DNA of 61,646 nucleotides from Marinagarivorans sp. Lineage in GTDB: Bacteria; Pseudomonadota; Gammaproteobacteria; Pseudomonadales; Cellvibrionaceae. The number at the start of each line of letters is the position of its first letter. The first letter of the stretch is position 1. The position numbers were made by a program, and so were the translations under genes. Positions 46,388 through 58,265 of the stretch are shown here, in pieces. The notes under the pieces were generated by a model. That model was not told the origin of the DNA and searched no databases. It was given only the letters and a program-made list of their open reading frames with translations. The DNA lies in assembly GCA_028281865.1 (NCBI GenBank), contig JANQJB010000054.1:1-61646 (forward strand), written 5' to 3'.

Positions 46388-46412
46388 AAGCGAGACAGCG
46401 ATTGCCTCGCTT
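46388..46412. other. Hairpin after the 46433 gene
   Basis: AAGCGAG (46388-46394) and CTCGCTT (46406-46412) pair perfectly; there is no T-run, so the role is unclear. Confidence 0.25.
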
Positions 46413-46432
46413 GAAGGTGCAGCAATAACTTA

Positions 46433-47251
46433 TTACGGTTTTATAAAAACTAGGGTCATGCGATCACTTTCTCCAATCGCAACATAAGGGGCTTTTGCCT
46501 CCGGGGTTTTTGAACCCCGCAGCGTAGGCGGTAATTGCCAAACGCCTTTTTCGTAGCGCTTGTTATCCAGGGGGTTACGGTTAAAGTGGCCCTCCGCCTC
46601 CAGCTTAAATCCAGCTTTTAACGCCGCAGCAATGATATATTCCCGCCCGACGTAACCGATATTTTTTGACATCCAATTTTGATCTTCATCCGCTCGGTGT
46701 TGCACCAAACCCAATTTACCGCCCGGTTTTAAAATATCGAAAAAATGCTGCATTGCAGCATCTGTAGTTCCTTTCATAAACCAGCCGTGTGCATTGCGAA
46801 AGGTGACCACTCTGTCAACAGAGTTAGCGTCGGCTGCAGCTATTGCCAGTGTTTTTTCAGTTTCGTCAAACATCAACGATACGGTTTGTACCTTGCTGAA
46901 AACCTTGGAGTTTTCTTCCATTTTCTTTTCGAAACTTGCGCGTGACCTTGGCCGATAACCGGCCTGCTTGTCATTACTGTCATAATGCGCCGCAATTAAT
47001 TTGCCTTTTTTCCGCAAGTACGGCGCAAGAATTTCAGTATACCAACCGCCGCCAGGCCAAACTTCTACAACAGTATGATGAGGCTGTACATCAAACAACT
47101 GGAGCGTCTTTAGCGGATTGCGATATTTATCTCGCGCCACATAAGCTTCCGTACGATGCTTGCCATCGATAGCTTTTTGCAAAGACTTTACGTCAGCATT
47201 GGCCATCGTAGAGGCGATTAATACAAGCAAGCCAAAAGCGATCTTTTTCAT
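46433..47251 (-). CDS. Exported class I methyltransferase-fold protein
   Basis: A 272-aa protein. The N-terminus (KK, hydrophobic run, cut after MANA) is a clean Sec signal, with GAGG eight bases before the ATG. The mature part has the SAM-methyltransferase fold of the COG4798 type: VVEVWPGGGWYTEILAPYL (motif I), FRNAHGWFMKG and LKPGGKLGLVQHRADE. Proteins with this signal are found in several proteobacteria. SAM is not expected in the periplasm, so its substrate or cofactor is an open question. Confidence 0.82.
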   Translation of the reverse strand: MKKIAFGLLVLIASTMANADVKSLQKAIDGKHRTEAYVARDKYRNPLKTLQLFDVQPHHTVVEVWPGGGWYTEILAPYLRKKGKLIAAHYDSNDKQAGYRPRSRASFEKKMEENSKVFSKVQTVSLMFDETEKTLAIAAADANSVDRVVTFRNAHGWFMKGTTDAAMQHFFDILKPGGKLGLVQHRADEDQNWMSKNIGYVGREYIIAAALKAGFKLEAEGHFNRNPLDNKRYEKGVWQLPPTLRGSKTPEAKAPYVAIGESDRMTLVFIKP

Positions 47252-47432
47252 TTAGATACCCTCATTCACCTTTATCAATTAATCAATCATGTCTGTTATT
47301 TTTAGTTGGATAAAAATTCGCGTGTGTGGTCGCATTGGGCAACGCCCAAGTCATTATGTTCACTAATTTTTACAGTGAAAGAAATAAGGGTTTTGTCTAT
47401 GAAGAGTCGAGCAGATTTTTTAGGAAGGAAAA

Positions 47433-47471
47433 AGCGGGACGGCGCCCAACCAAACTAGGTTGGTGGGCGCA
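47433..47471 (-). terminator. Bulged terminator-like hairpin after the ThuA-like gene
   Basis: GGCGCCC and AACC on one side pair with GGTT and GGGCGC on the other, with a bulge. On the minus strand it lies 12 bases after the ThuA-like stop and is followed by a CTTTTTCC stretch. A second small hairpin (TTGGGC-AAC-GCCCAA) lies near 47335. Confidence 0.4.
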
Positions 47472-47482
47472 TCAAAATACTA

Positions 47483-48490
47483 TTATTCGGCTTTGGTTAC
47501 CCATTGAAGCGCAGTGACAACGTGATTTTTAACCCAGTCTCCATTCACCGCAGGTGGGGCATATGGGCTGTAGAAAGTGCGCCCACCCCACTCAGTATCT
47601 GAACCAAATACCGCAGGCTTATCTGAAGTATTGACACCACCACCACTAACAGGGCCATTGTCCATCCATACGATTGAATAAATGGGATCAGGTGTAACCT
47701 CCCAACCGTAATAGACAGCACCTTGCCTAAACGTGGCATTGCCAAAATGATCCATTAAATCTTTACCGACAGGGTTGTCAGGTAAGCGAACCGTGAGCGT
47801 GCCAGCAGAACTATTTTTACCCTTAGGCGCACCCGCTCCTGACATCATCACTTCGGAATAAAACGGCCATGCTTTGTAAGCATTTGGGTTGTCTCCCCAA
47901 ACGGCTCCGGCACCATAGAAACCCGCCCAGTTGCCGCCGTTTCTCATATATTCCTCAATCTTCTCCATACCTGTTGCAGTCAGAGCTTGCTTTATCGTAC
48001 TAATAAACACAATCACGTCATACTGACTCAGATCGAGAGAATCAAACTCTTGAATATTGCCGTAACCACCCTTCGGATATAAATCTGCAACCAAGCCGTT
48101 GGCTGCTGCGAGATTGTTAAGCCATTTAGCACCAACACGACTACCGTCGCGGTGATTATTACCCTTGTTGCCCTGCCAAATTAACGTGCGAATCGCATCC
48201 TTCGATACCTTCGGCACATCACCGGAGCTGCTTGATGATGAACTCGAGGACGAGCTGGAGCTGCTGGACGAAGAGCTACTACTGGATGAAGAACTGCTGC
48301 TGGAGGAGCTGCTAGAACTGGAGGAGCTAGACGAACTGCTACTCGATGAAGAGCTACTGGATGATGAAGATGACGAACTCGAAGACGAAGAGGAAGAACT
48401 CGAGCTCGATACGTTTAAAGCCTCGCCTCCGTCACATGCAGCAAGCACAACGGCGAAAAATAAGCTCAAAAGAATAGATTGAAACCGCAT
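47483..48490 (-). CDS. ThuA-like lipoprotein with 62-serine linker
   Basis: The ATG at 48490 follows GGAGG and opens a lipoprotein signal (VLAAC, lipidated Cys19). Residues 28-89 are 62 consecutive serines. The rest (about 95-335) is a ThuA-like/glutamine-amidotransferase-like domain: IRTLIWQGNKGNNHRDG, QYDVIVFISTI, GNWAGFYGAGAVWGDN, WEVTPDPIYSIVWMDNG and GRTFYSPYAPP. Relatives take part in trehalose or other sugar metabolism, or are secreted parts of glycan-degrading proteins. A surface location is likely. The exact reaction is unknown. Confidence 0.85.
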   Translation of the reverse strand: MRFQSILLSLFFAVVLAACDGGEALNVSSSSSSSSSSSSSSSSSSSSSSSSSSSSSSSSSSSSSSSSSSSSSSSSSSSSSSSSSSSSSSGDVPKVSKDAIRTLIWQGNKGNNHRDGSRVGAKWLNNLAAANGLVADLYPKGGYGNIQEFDSLDLSQYDVIVFISTIKQALTATGMEKIEEYMRNGGNWAGFYGAGAVWGDNPNAYKAWPFYSEVMMSGAGAPKGKNSSAGTLTVRLPDNPVGKDLMDHFGNATFRQGAVYYGWEVTPDPIYSIVWMDNGPVSGGGVNTSDKPAVFGSDTEWGGRTFYSPYAPPAVNGDWVKNHVVTALQWVTKAE

Positions 48491-48725
48491 TCTTCCCTCC
48501 TCGGAGACCGAGTTTGATTATTATAATGGATACGTTAGCCCTAGAATTCTAACGGATAACTTTATAACGCGAAATTATAGAATCTTAAATTTTCCTAAAC
48601 TTTGAACTTATCCCTATTCGAGTGTGAAACATCGAACGAAAATGCCATTTCTCAAAGGGCATAAAGTCAAAAAAACAATAAAAAACGACTAATTGGCCGC
48701 GCTTTCTATTGAGAACACCTAACTA

Positions 48726-50090
48726 TTATTTTTTGTTTTTGGTCGGCCGTTTCCAACCTGCAATATGTTTTTGTCGGGTTCTAGCTACCGCAAGATTTTC
48801 CTCTGGAATATCTTGCGTGATAGTAGCGCCAGCACCAATGGTCGCCCCATGCCCCACCGTTACCGGTGCGACAAGCGCAGAATTAGAGCCGATAAAGACA
48901 CGATCACCTATTTTGGTTAGGTGTTTGTTCGCACCGTCGTAATTGCAGGTGATAGTCCCCGCTCCAACATTGACGTCTCGACCAACCTCAGCATCGCCGA
49001 CATAGCTCAAATGGTTTACCTTACTACCTTCACCAATGATGGCTTTTTTGGTTTCGACAAAATTGCCAATTTTGGCTTTGCTAGCCAACATCGTTCCCGG
49101 GCGAATTCTGGCAAAAGGACCAATATTGCAATGCGTGCCTATCAAAGAATTTTCTATCACCGTGTTGGCATTAATGTGAGTATTATCGGCAATTGAAGAA
49201 TTTTTTATGATGCAGTTTGCTTCGATTGTCACATTATTTCCAATTCTCACTTCACCTTCAAAAATACAATTTATATCGATCACTGTATCGTTGCCGACTT
49301 TCATATTTCCGCGACAATCAAAGCGATTTGGGTCGAGCAAGGTAACGCCGTTATCCATCAATTGATTGGCAATTTCTAATTGATAGAGCCTTTCAAGTTC
49401 TGCTTGTTGTTTACGATTGTTAACACCCGCTATTTCATTTTCGTCGTCTGCAACGATAGCGTTTACAGCGACGCCTTTACTAACGGCCAAGGAAATAATA
49501 TCAGTCAAATAATATTCTTTTTGCGCGTTGTTATTTTTCAGCATCGGCAACCACTCACTAAGATGCGCTGCCTTAACCGCCATTACGCCAGAATTAATTT
49601 CTTTTATTTCTCGCTGTTCCGCACTTGCATCTTTTTGTTCAACAATGGCTTGGACATTATTATTTTCATCGCGAACGATACGGCCATAGCCAGTCGAATC
49701 ATCTAGCAAGGCTGTGAGCAAGCCCATGGAACCATCACTGACAACACCAAGTAACTCTGTCAGCGTATTTTTTTTAATTAGTGGCACATCACCATATAAA
49801 ATAAGTACAGTACTTTGCGGATTTAAGTCGGGAAGCGCCTGTTGAACCGCGTGACCAGTGCCGAGTTGTTCGGTTTGTTCAACAAAATTTAAATTGTCAC
49901 CGGGAGTACTTTCTATTACTTGATCCGCTCCGTGACCTACTACGACATGGACTTTAGACGCATCGAGTTCTCGCGAACGATCAAGCACGTGATGCAAAAA
50001 AGGTTTGCCGCCAAGCTTATGCAATACCTTCGGTAAAGCCGATCGCATTCTGGAGCCTTTACCTGCAGCTAAGATAACAACTTCAATCAT
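48726..50090 (-). CDS. glmU: Bifunctional UDP-N-acetylglucosamine pyrophosphorylase / glucosamine-1-phosphate N-acetyltransferase
   Basis: Makes UDP-GlcNAc for peptidoglycan and lipid A. The N-terminal uridyltransferase domain (about 1-227) starts LAAGKGSRMRSALPKVLHKLGG, with TGYGRIVRD and EINSGVMAV. The C-terminal acetyltransferase is a left-handed beta-helix (about 250-454) with hexapeptide repeats and NYDGANKHLTKIGDRVFIGSN. The 454-aa length is normal. It follows atpC on the same strand, but two inverted-repeat elements and a terminator lie between. Confidence 0.97.
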   Translation of the reverse strand: MIEVVILAAGKGSRMRSALPKVLHKLGGKPFLHHVLDRSRELDASKVHVVVGHGADQVIESTPGDNLNFVEQTEQLGTGHAVQQALPDLNPQSTVLILYGDVPLIKKNTLTELLGVVSDGSMGLLTALLDDSTGYGRIVRDENNNVQAIVEQKDASAEQREIKEINSGVMAVKAAHLSEWLPMLKNNNAQKEYYLTDIISLAVSKGVAVNAIVADDENEIAGVNNRKQQAELERLYQLEIANQLMDNGVTLLDPNRFDCRGNMKVGNDTVIDINCIFEGEVRIGNNVTIEANCIIKNSSIADNTHINANTVIENSLIGTHCNIGPFARIRPGTMLASKAKIGNFVETKKAIIGEGSKVNHLSYVGDAEVGRDVNVGAGTITCNYDGANKHLTKIGDRVFIGSNSALVAPVTVGHGATIGAGATITQDIPEENLAVARTRQKHIAGWKRPTKNKK

Positions 50091-50125
50091 GGAGAATTCT
50101 CGTTAAGTTAATCAGTTGGCACTGA

Positions 50126-50236
50126 GAACAAGGGGCAGGTGCAGTATCTGCAGACCGTGGCGCGCGGGATTCGCGCGACGAGCCTATAGGGACATATCTA
50201 CGGCGTGTCTGAAGATACTGCACCTGCTCCTTGTTC
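50126..50236. repeat. Large inverted-repeat element, copy B
   Basis: Arms 50126-50155 and 50207-50236 are reverse complements over 30 bp with two mismatches. The core lies in reverse orientation relative to copy A and reads, on the minus strand, CGCCGTAGA, hairpin 1 with a TCCC loop and a TAT/ATA stem, GGCTCG, then hairpin 2 (CGCGCG-AATCC-CGCGCG). It is upstream of glmU. Confidence 0.88.
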
Positions 50237-50268
50237 GGTCTACAAAAGTAATACTGCTATCCAAGCCC

Positions 50269-50395
50269 GAGCTAGCTAACGGGTAAGGCTTTTCGAGACA
50301 CGAGCTGGGCGCCCCCCTTTAATACATCCTTGTAAGCTCGATCGCGCGAGTCCCGCGCGCGACGGTCCCGAAAAGCCTTACCCGCCATCTAGCTC
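50269..50395. repeat. Large inverted-repeat element, copy C
   Basis: Arms 50269-50299 and 50365-50395 match at 27 of 31 positions as reverse complements. The core is in the same orientation as copy A: hairpin 1 is TACA-TCCT-TGTA, then GCTCG and hairpin 2 (CGCGCG-AGTCC-CGCGCG), ending ACGGTC. The CGCCGT box is replaced by a GC-rich stretch with a C-run. This is the most diverged copy. Confidence 0.85.
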
Positions 50396-50433
50396 TTCGC
50401 AGTACTTTCAATCACTGGTCATTAAAAAGGCAC

Positions 50434-50456
50434 AAAAAAGGGCAGCCAAGCCACCC
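50434..50456 (-). terminator. Terminator of the ATP synthase operon
   Basis: GGGTGGC and GCTGCCC pair, with two wobbles, around TTG (50440-50456), followed on the minus strand by six T. It lies 28 bases after the atpC stop. Confidence 0.75.
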
Positions 50457-50484
50457 TCAAACTTACATCGAACAACATATTGTG

Positions 50485-50910
50485 TTATTTGTTTAACTTT
50501 TTGCGAATAGCTTGCAAGGTACGAAGCTGGGCAGCGGCTTCGGCTAGCTGTGTCGCAGCTACCGAGTAGTCTAGTTCACCACTTTGATTTGCCAAATTTT
50601 GCTCAGCAATTTTCTTCGCCTCTAGCGCTTTAGCTTCGTCCATGTCATCAGCGCGCAAAGCCGTATCTGCTAGTACCGTAACCGCATGCGGCTGTACCTC
50701 AACATAACCGCTACTGATGTAATAGATTTCCTCCTCGCCATCTTGCCTCTTCAAGCGAATTGGACCGGGCTTTAAACCCGTCAACAAGGGCGCATGGCCA
50801 TAAGTGATACCGAACTCACCTTCTGTTCCATTCGCCACCAATATCTCAACAAGGCCAGAAAAAAGCGCCGTTTCCGCACTGACTATGTCGCAATGAAAGG
50901 TCATCGCCAT
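50485..50910 (-). CDS. atpC: ATP synthase F1 epsilon subunit
   Basis: A 141-aa central-stalk subunit: N-terminal beta-sandwich ([34 protein letters not shown]) and a C-terminal helical hairpin (about 90-140) that can inhibit ATP hydrolysis. Last gene of the atpIBEFHAGDC operon, 15 bases after atpD. Confidence 0.97.
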   Translation of the reverse strand: MAMTFHCDIVSAETALFSGLVEILVANGTEGEFGITYGHAPLLTGLKPGPIRLKRQDGEEEIYYISSGYVEVQPHAVTVLADTALRADDMDEAKALEAKKIAEQNLANQSGELDYSVAATQLAEAAAQLRTLQAIRKKLNK

Positions 50911-50925
50911 AGAGTTGGTCCTCGA

Positions 50926-52341
<1,416 letters not shown>

Positions 52342-52358
52342 TTAAAATTTAAATTCGC

Positions 52359-53219
52359 TTATACCGCTGCGGCGCCGCCCACAATTTCGCTGAGCTCTTG
52401 CGTAATCGCCGCTTGTCTGGCTTTGTTGTATGCCAGCTGTAATTCATGAATCAGATCGCCCGCGTTGTCGGTTGCGCTTTTCATCGCAATCATCCGCGCG
52501 GCTTGCTCGCATGCGCCGTTCTCGACCACTGCTTGATAGACCTGGCTTTCGATGTAACGCACCAATAAACCGTCGAGCAAGGCTTGTGCATCGGGCTCGT
52601 AAATATAATCCCAATGATGCTTAAGTTTGGTGTCGTCTTCCGCTGGAAGCGGCAGCAATTGATTCACATAAGGTGTTTGCGTCATGGTGTTGACAAAATC
52701 GTTGCCCACTAAGAAAAGGCGATCGATTTTGCCATCCGCATAAGCATCCAACATGACTTTTACGCTACCGATTAAATCGGCAATCGCAGGCTCTTCACCG
52801 AGGTCACGTACAGAGGCAACCACATTTCCACCAACGCTGGCAAAAAATGAAGCAGCTTTAGCTCCCACCAAACAAAATTCGACTTCGAGGTCTTGATCTG
52901 CCCAAGTTTTGCTGTCGCTAACCGCTTTCTTGAACAGGTTAATATTTAAACCACCGCACAAACCGCGATCGGTTGAAACAACGATGTAACCAACACGCTT
53001 AACTTCTCGCTCCTGCATATACAAATGCTTGTACTCAGGGTTTGCATTGGCAATATGGCCAACCACGGCACGCATGCGCTCGGCATAAGGCTTACCCTTG
53101 GCCATACGGTCCTGGGCGCGACGCATTTTACTCGCGGCGACCATTTCCATCGCACTGGTGATTTTCTGCGTATTTTTAATACTCCCAATCTGGGTACGTA
53201 TTTCTTTTCCGCTTGCCAT
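52359..53219 (-). CDS. atpG: ATP synthase F1 gamma subunit
   Basis: Central rotor subunit (286 aa): N-terminal helix starting [43 protein letters not shown] in the middle, and the C-terminal [18 protein letters not shown]. It couples c-ring rotation to the beta subunits. Positioned between atpA and atpD as usual. Confidence 0.97.
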   Translation of the reverse strand: MASGKEIRTQIGSIKNTQKITSAMEMVAASKMRRAQDRMAKGKPYAERMRAVVGHIANANPEYKHLYMQEREVKRVGYIVVSTDRGLCGGLNINLFKKAVSDSKTWADQDLEVEFCLVGAKAASFFASVGGNVVASVRDLGEEPAIADLIGSVKVMLDAYADGKIDRLFLVGNDFVNTMTQTPYVNQLLPLPAEDDTKLKHHWDYIYEPDAQALLDGLLVRYIESQVYQAVVENGACEQAARMIAMKSATDNAGDLIHELQLAYNKARQAAITQELSEIVGGAAAV

Positions 53220-53275
53220 TATTCACTCTCACTGGAAGAATGACGAAAGTGAGTATTCACCTTCGCACCTTCCTA

Positions 53276-54820
53276 TTACCAAGTTTGTGTCGCTTTGAAG
53301 TTTTCCAAAGCGGACTTAAAGCTACTTTCAGTGTCTTTGTCCCAATTGCCGGATTCAACAATTGAATTCATAAGATCACCGTGGCTGCTGCTCATGTAGG
53401 AGAGTAAAGCGGCTTCGAAATCGCCAATCTTCTCGACGGTCACATCGTCCATGTAACCTTTATCGACGGCGTATACCAAGATGGCCATTTCAGCAATCGA
53501 TTGCGGAGAATATTGCTTTTGCTTCATCAATTCCGTTACACGCTGGCCACGCTCAAGCTGGGCTTTGGTCGCGTCGTCAAGGTCAGAAGCAAACTGTGAG
53601 AAAGCTGCCAATTCACGGTACTGTGCCAGTGCGGTACGAATACCACCGGAGAGCTTCTTCACAACTTTTGTCTGCGCAGAACCACCGACACGCGATACTG
53701 AGATACCGGCGTTCATCGCCGGTCGAATACCTGCGTTAAACAGATCGGACTCAAGGAAGATTTGTCCGTCCGTAATGGAAATTACATTGGTCGGTACGAA
53801 TGCAGAAACGTCACCGGCTTGAGTTTCAATAACAGGCAGAGCAGTTAATGAGCCTGTCTGGCCTTTCACTTCACCTTTGGTGAACTCTTCAACGTATTCA
53901 GCGTTTACGCGTGCTCCGCGCTCTAACAGACGCGAATGCAAATAAAAAACATCACCTGGGTAGGCTTCACGGCCCGGCGGACGACGCAGGAGAAGCGAGA
54001 TTTGACGATAAGCCCAAGCTTGTTTAGTCAAATCATCATAGACGATCAACGCGTCTTGACCACGATCGCGATAATACTCGCCCATGGTGCAGCCGGCGAA
54101 CGGTGCCAAAAATTGCATCGCAGCAGGATCAGAAGCAGAAGCAGCGACAACAATGGTGTGCTCCATCGCGCCGTGTTCTTCGAGCTTACGTACTACCGCA
54201 GCAATAGATGAAGCTTTCTGGCCTACCGCAACATAAATACATTTAACGCCAGTGCCCTTCTGGTTGATAATCGCATCAACGGCAACGGCTGTTTTACCTG
54301 TTTGGCGGTCGCCAATAATCAGCTCACGCTGACCACGGCCGATGGGTACCATGGTGTCAATACACTTCAAACCCGTCTGAACCGGTTGATCAACTGACTG
54401 ACGAGCAATTACCCCAGGGGCAATTTTCTCGAGTGCGTCGGTCTCTTTTGCGTTAACAGGGCCGCGGCCATCGATTGGATTACCCAGCGCATCGACAACA
54501 CGACCTTCCAATTCAGGGCCGATCGGCACTTCAAGGATACGGCCTGTACATCGGCATGTTTGACCTTCGGCAACACCTTTGTAGTCACCCAAGATAACCG
54601 CACCTACGGAATCACGCTCTAGGTTAAGTGCGATGCCGTAAACACCGCCGTCAAATTCAATCATCTCACCATACATAACTTCGGCAAGACCATGGATACG
54701 AATAATACCGTCGGTTACAGATACAACGGTGCCCTCATTTTGGGCTTCAGTAGCAACGTTTAATTTCTCGATACGTTGCTTAATGATTTCGCTAATTTCT
54801 GAAGGATTCAGTTGTTGCAT
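53276..54820 (-). CDS. atpA: ATP synthase F1 alpha subunit
   Basis: The non-catalytic nucleotide-binding subunit (514 aa). Walker A is GDRQTGKTA, with [31 protein letters not shown] and the arginine-finger region SRVGGSAQ. Starts [20 protein letters not shown] as usual. Complete. Confidence 0.98.
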   Translation of the reverse strand: MQQLNPSEISEIIKQRIEKLNVATEAQNEGTVVSVTDGIIRIHGLAEVMYGEMIEFDGGVYGIALNLERDSVGAVILGDYKGVAEGQTCRCTGRILEVPIGPELEGRVVDALGNPIDGRGPVNAKETDALEKIAPGVIARQSVDQPVQTGLKCIDTMVPIGRGQRELIIGDRQTGKTAVAVDAIINQKGTGVKCIYVAVGQKASSIAAVVRKLEEHGAMEHTIVVAASASDPAAMQFLAPFAGCTMGEYYRDRGQDALIVYDDLTKQAWAYRQISLLLRRPPGREAYPGDVFYLHSRLLERGARVNAEYVEEFTKGEVKGQTGSLTALPVIETQAGDVSAFVPTNVISITDGQIFLESDLFNAGIRPAMNAGISVSRVGGSAQTKVVKKLSGGIRTALAQYRELAAFSQFASDLDDATKAQLERGQRVTELMKQKQYSPQSIAEMAILVYAVDKGYMDDVTVEKIGDFEAALLSYMSSSHGDLMNSIVESGNWDKDTESSFKSALENFKATQTW

Positions 54821-54843
54821 GATTCAATTCCTCAATTGCAACG

Positions 54844-55380
54844 TTAAGCATTGAGTGATTCGGCGAGCTTGATCAAACGCCCTTTTACCGAACCATCGAT
54901 TACAGTGTCACCTGCCCGCAAAATTGCACCGCCGATTAAACTTTTATCGACTTCTGTTGTGAGCGTGACATCTCTGTCTAATTTCTTTTTCAAGGCCTGC
55001 GTCAAAGTTGCTACTTGCGCTTCGGAGACATCAAACGCTGCACTAATTGATACAGCAATTGATTGTTCTTGAGCGGCTTTAAGCGCTGCAAATAAAACGC
55101 TGATTTCAGGAAGTAATTCCAAGCGCTTATTTTCAGCCAGGACGGATACAAAGTTTTTAACTTCTTGATCGACATCTTCACCAAGTAATTTGGCAAAGGC
55201 TTCGCTTTTTTGCTCGGCCGTAAGAGAGGGAGAAGCAAGAAAGTGTTGAACTTTTTCCTGAACTGCGATGCCAGCCATGCTCTGTAGGTATTCATCCCAC
55301 AAAGCTAATTTGCCTGCCGACTTTGCAACATTAAAAACAGCCGTTGCGTAGGGGCGGGCTAGGGTGGTCAATTCAGCCAT
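54844..55380 (-). CDS. atpH: ATP synthase F1 delta subunit
   Basis: Peripheral stalk subunit of 178 aa: LARPYATAVFNVAKSAGKLALWDEYL at the N-terminus and VDKSLIGGAILRAGDTVIDGSVKGRL near the C-terminus are family signatures. It binds alpha to the b subunits. It lies 23 bases before atpA. Confidence 0.97.
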   Translation of the reverse strand: MAELTTLARPYATAVFNVAKSAGKLALWDEYLQSMAGIAVQEKVQHFLASPSLTAEQKSEAFAKLLGEDVDQEVKNFVSVLAENKRLELLPEISVLFAALKAAQEQSIAVSISAAFDVSEAQVATLTQALKKKLDRDVTLTTEVDKSLIGGAILRAGDTVIDGSVKGRLIKLAESLNA

Positions 55381-55392
55381 TATCGTCTCCGC

Positions 55393-55863
55393 TTACAGCT
55401 CTGCTGCGAGTTTGTCGAGCATTGCATTGTGAGCGTTTGCATCTACTGAGCTGTCGAGCACTTTCTCAGCACCAACCAGGGCAAGGGTTGCCACTTGGTT
55501 ACGCAATTGCTCGCGCGCTTGGCTAACTTCGCGCTCGATTTCAGCCTGAGCAGCAACTTTAATTCGATCAGCTTCCTGAACAGCTTGTTCTTTCGCTTCT
55601 TCAACTATTGTTGAAGCGCGCTTGTTGGCTTGATCGACGATGGAAGCAGCTTGTTCTTTGGCCTCACGCAAGTGCTCTCCAGCTCTCTGACGCGCAAGTT
55701 CGAGATCTTTATCGGCTTTATCTGCGTCTTCAAGGCCTTTTGCAATGCGCTCTTCACGCGCTTTCATTACGCCCAATAACGCCGGCCAAACCACCTTCAT
55801 GCAAAATACCACGAAGATAATAAAGGTTATCGATTGACCAATAATCGTTGCGTTAATATTCAC
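55393..55863 (-). CDS. atpF: ATP synthase Fo b subunit
   Basis: A 156-aa stator subunit: one N-terminal TM helix (about 5-25) followed by a long charged helix from about 30 to 150 that dimerises. [22 protein letters not shown] is typical. Twelve bases separate it from atpH. Confidence 0.97.
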   Translation of the reverse strand: MNINATIIGQSITFIIFVVFCMKVVWPALLGVMKAREERIAKGLEDADKADKDLELARQRAGEHLREAKEQAASIVDQANKRASTIVEEAKEQAVQEADRIKVAAQAEIEREVSQAREQLRNQVATLALVGAEKVLDSSVDANAHNAMLDKLAAEL

Positions 55864-55901
55864 GCCGTCACCTCGTTAAGTTGAGTGGGTTTAAGCGTGA
55901 T

Positions 55902-56165
<264 letters not shown>

Positions 56166-56200
56166 TTAAAAGTTGTTAAAGAATAAGAAAAGTAAAAAAA

Positions 56201-57154
<954 letters not shown>

Positions 57155-57220
57155 CTATGAGTGGGTCGTATGGTTTTTTAAAGCGTTAAAGCAAAACTTT
57201 AAACGGTTAAAAAATCAGTG

Positions 57221-57592
57221 TTACAAGCGCTTACTGACCGCATCGGCTACAAACCAATGGATGATCACTAAGGCAAAAAACGCGGCAAACAAGGCTGGAG
57301 CATTAACGTGGGGGTGCAAGCGAAAAACCACCGCAAAGCCCACCATTACCAACACAATTTTGCCCATCTCACCCCTATAAAAAGAACGCACTATCCAAGG
57401 GGCTGCATCCGACCCGCGATAGCGAAAAGTTAGGAAGGTAAAATAGCCATTCGCTAACACAAACAGGCCGCCGCCGATCAATGCTGAAATAAAATCAAAA
57501 TTCTTATGCGTGCTTATTAGTAGTGCCAGAACAACCATCGCGATTGTTTCGATGATTAGTACAAACAAAACGGGTCGAAAAACCTGGGACAT
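57221..57592 (-). CDS. atpI: ATP synthase assembly protein AtpI
   Basis: First gene of the operon; a 123-aa protein with four TM helices. Members help assemble the c-ring and are not part of the finished enzyme. It lies 84 bases upstream of atpB. Its place ahead of atpB rather than its divergent sequence makes the call. Confidence 0.9.
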   Translation of the reverse strand: MSQVFRPVLFVLIIETIAMVVLALLISTHKNFDFISALIGGGLFVLANGYFTFLTFRYRGSDAAPWIVRSFYRGEMGKIVLVMVGFAVVFRLHPHVNAPALFAAFFALVIIHWFVADAVSKRL

Positions 57593-58265
57593 ACAGGCAA
57601 CTCACCCTAATTTGAACCCAATTTACGCCTGAGATTTGGTCCAATTCGTGCGCAGATTGCGCGCAGAGACCGGCTACCTCTCAATCAGGCTAGGTGGCAA
57701 TAATAAATTCGCTTTGGAAACAAAGGCTTAGAATTTGAGAGGATCCCCCCGAAGCCCTTCATAACAACCAGAGCGCTTCAACGCGGGGGCGATTATAGAT
57801 AGTCTAAGTGGCGTGTTCAACCTTTATCCGTGCTTAGAGGAAATTGTCGGAAATTCGCCGGCACTCTGAAGCAAAAGTAAGCCAAAATAAAAACCCATCG
57901 TTCAAAAAAATTTGCTAAAGTGCGGCGCCCAAGTGCGTTAAGATGCCCACAAAAGTGGGGTGCTCGACCACTCATCTGTGTCAATTAGTTACGTTGATTA
58001 TTGGTTTTTGCGACAGAAATCTAATTTACTCCGTAGTCAAATACGGTAATCTTGTAGACAATACGCTTTCTGTATAACGCGTACTTCGTAATAGAAGTAG
58101 ACCCAGATTACTATTACAACTCACCCTCCCTACGTGGGAGCTGGTGACTAATTAAACAGTGTGATCTGGTTTTGAGCAGGCTTGCTTAGAACCAAGTATC
58201 ATTCGCTTTGTATCGTTAATAACTAAAGTGTTCTTTCCAAGAGTTAAGAGCACGGAGGAAGGGGA
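57593..58265. other. Divergent spacer with the atp promoter and several small hairpins
   Basis: 673 bp between atpI and the 58266 lipoprotein gene, with no gene seen. Besides the atp promoter it has CCCAC-AAAA-GTGGG (about 57948-57959) and CTCCC-TACGT-GGGAG (about 58126-58140). The lipoprotein gene's own promoter was not identified. Confidence 0.5.
57792..57820 (-). promoter_or_regulatory. Sigma70-type promoter of the ATP synthase operon
   Basis: On the minus strand TTGAAC (57815-57820) and TATAAT (57792-57797) are separated by exactly 17 bases. It lies about 200 bases upstream of atpI, leaving a long 5' leader. Confidence 0.8.

Larger units (their letters stand above)
50091..50484. other. 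Spacer between atpC and glmU holding inverted-repeat elements B and C
   Basis: 394 bp with no gene. The two elements lie back to back in opposite orientations, 32 bases apart. The ATP synthase terminator is at its right end. Confidence 0.7.

Noticed and set aside
48165-48482. Plus-strand 105-aa frame rich in Leu, Glu and Asp
   Set aside because: It is the exact antisense of the poly-serine tract; serine codons read backwards give Glu, Leu and Asp. The same explains the frame at 13499..13708.
47483-48490. Microsatellite in the serine tract
   Set aside because: The codons are mixed, so there is no clean trinucleotide repeat at the DNA level.
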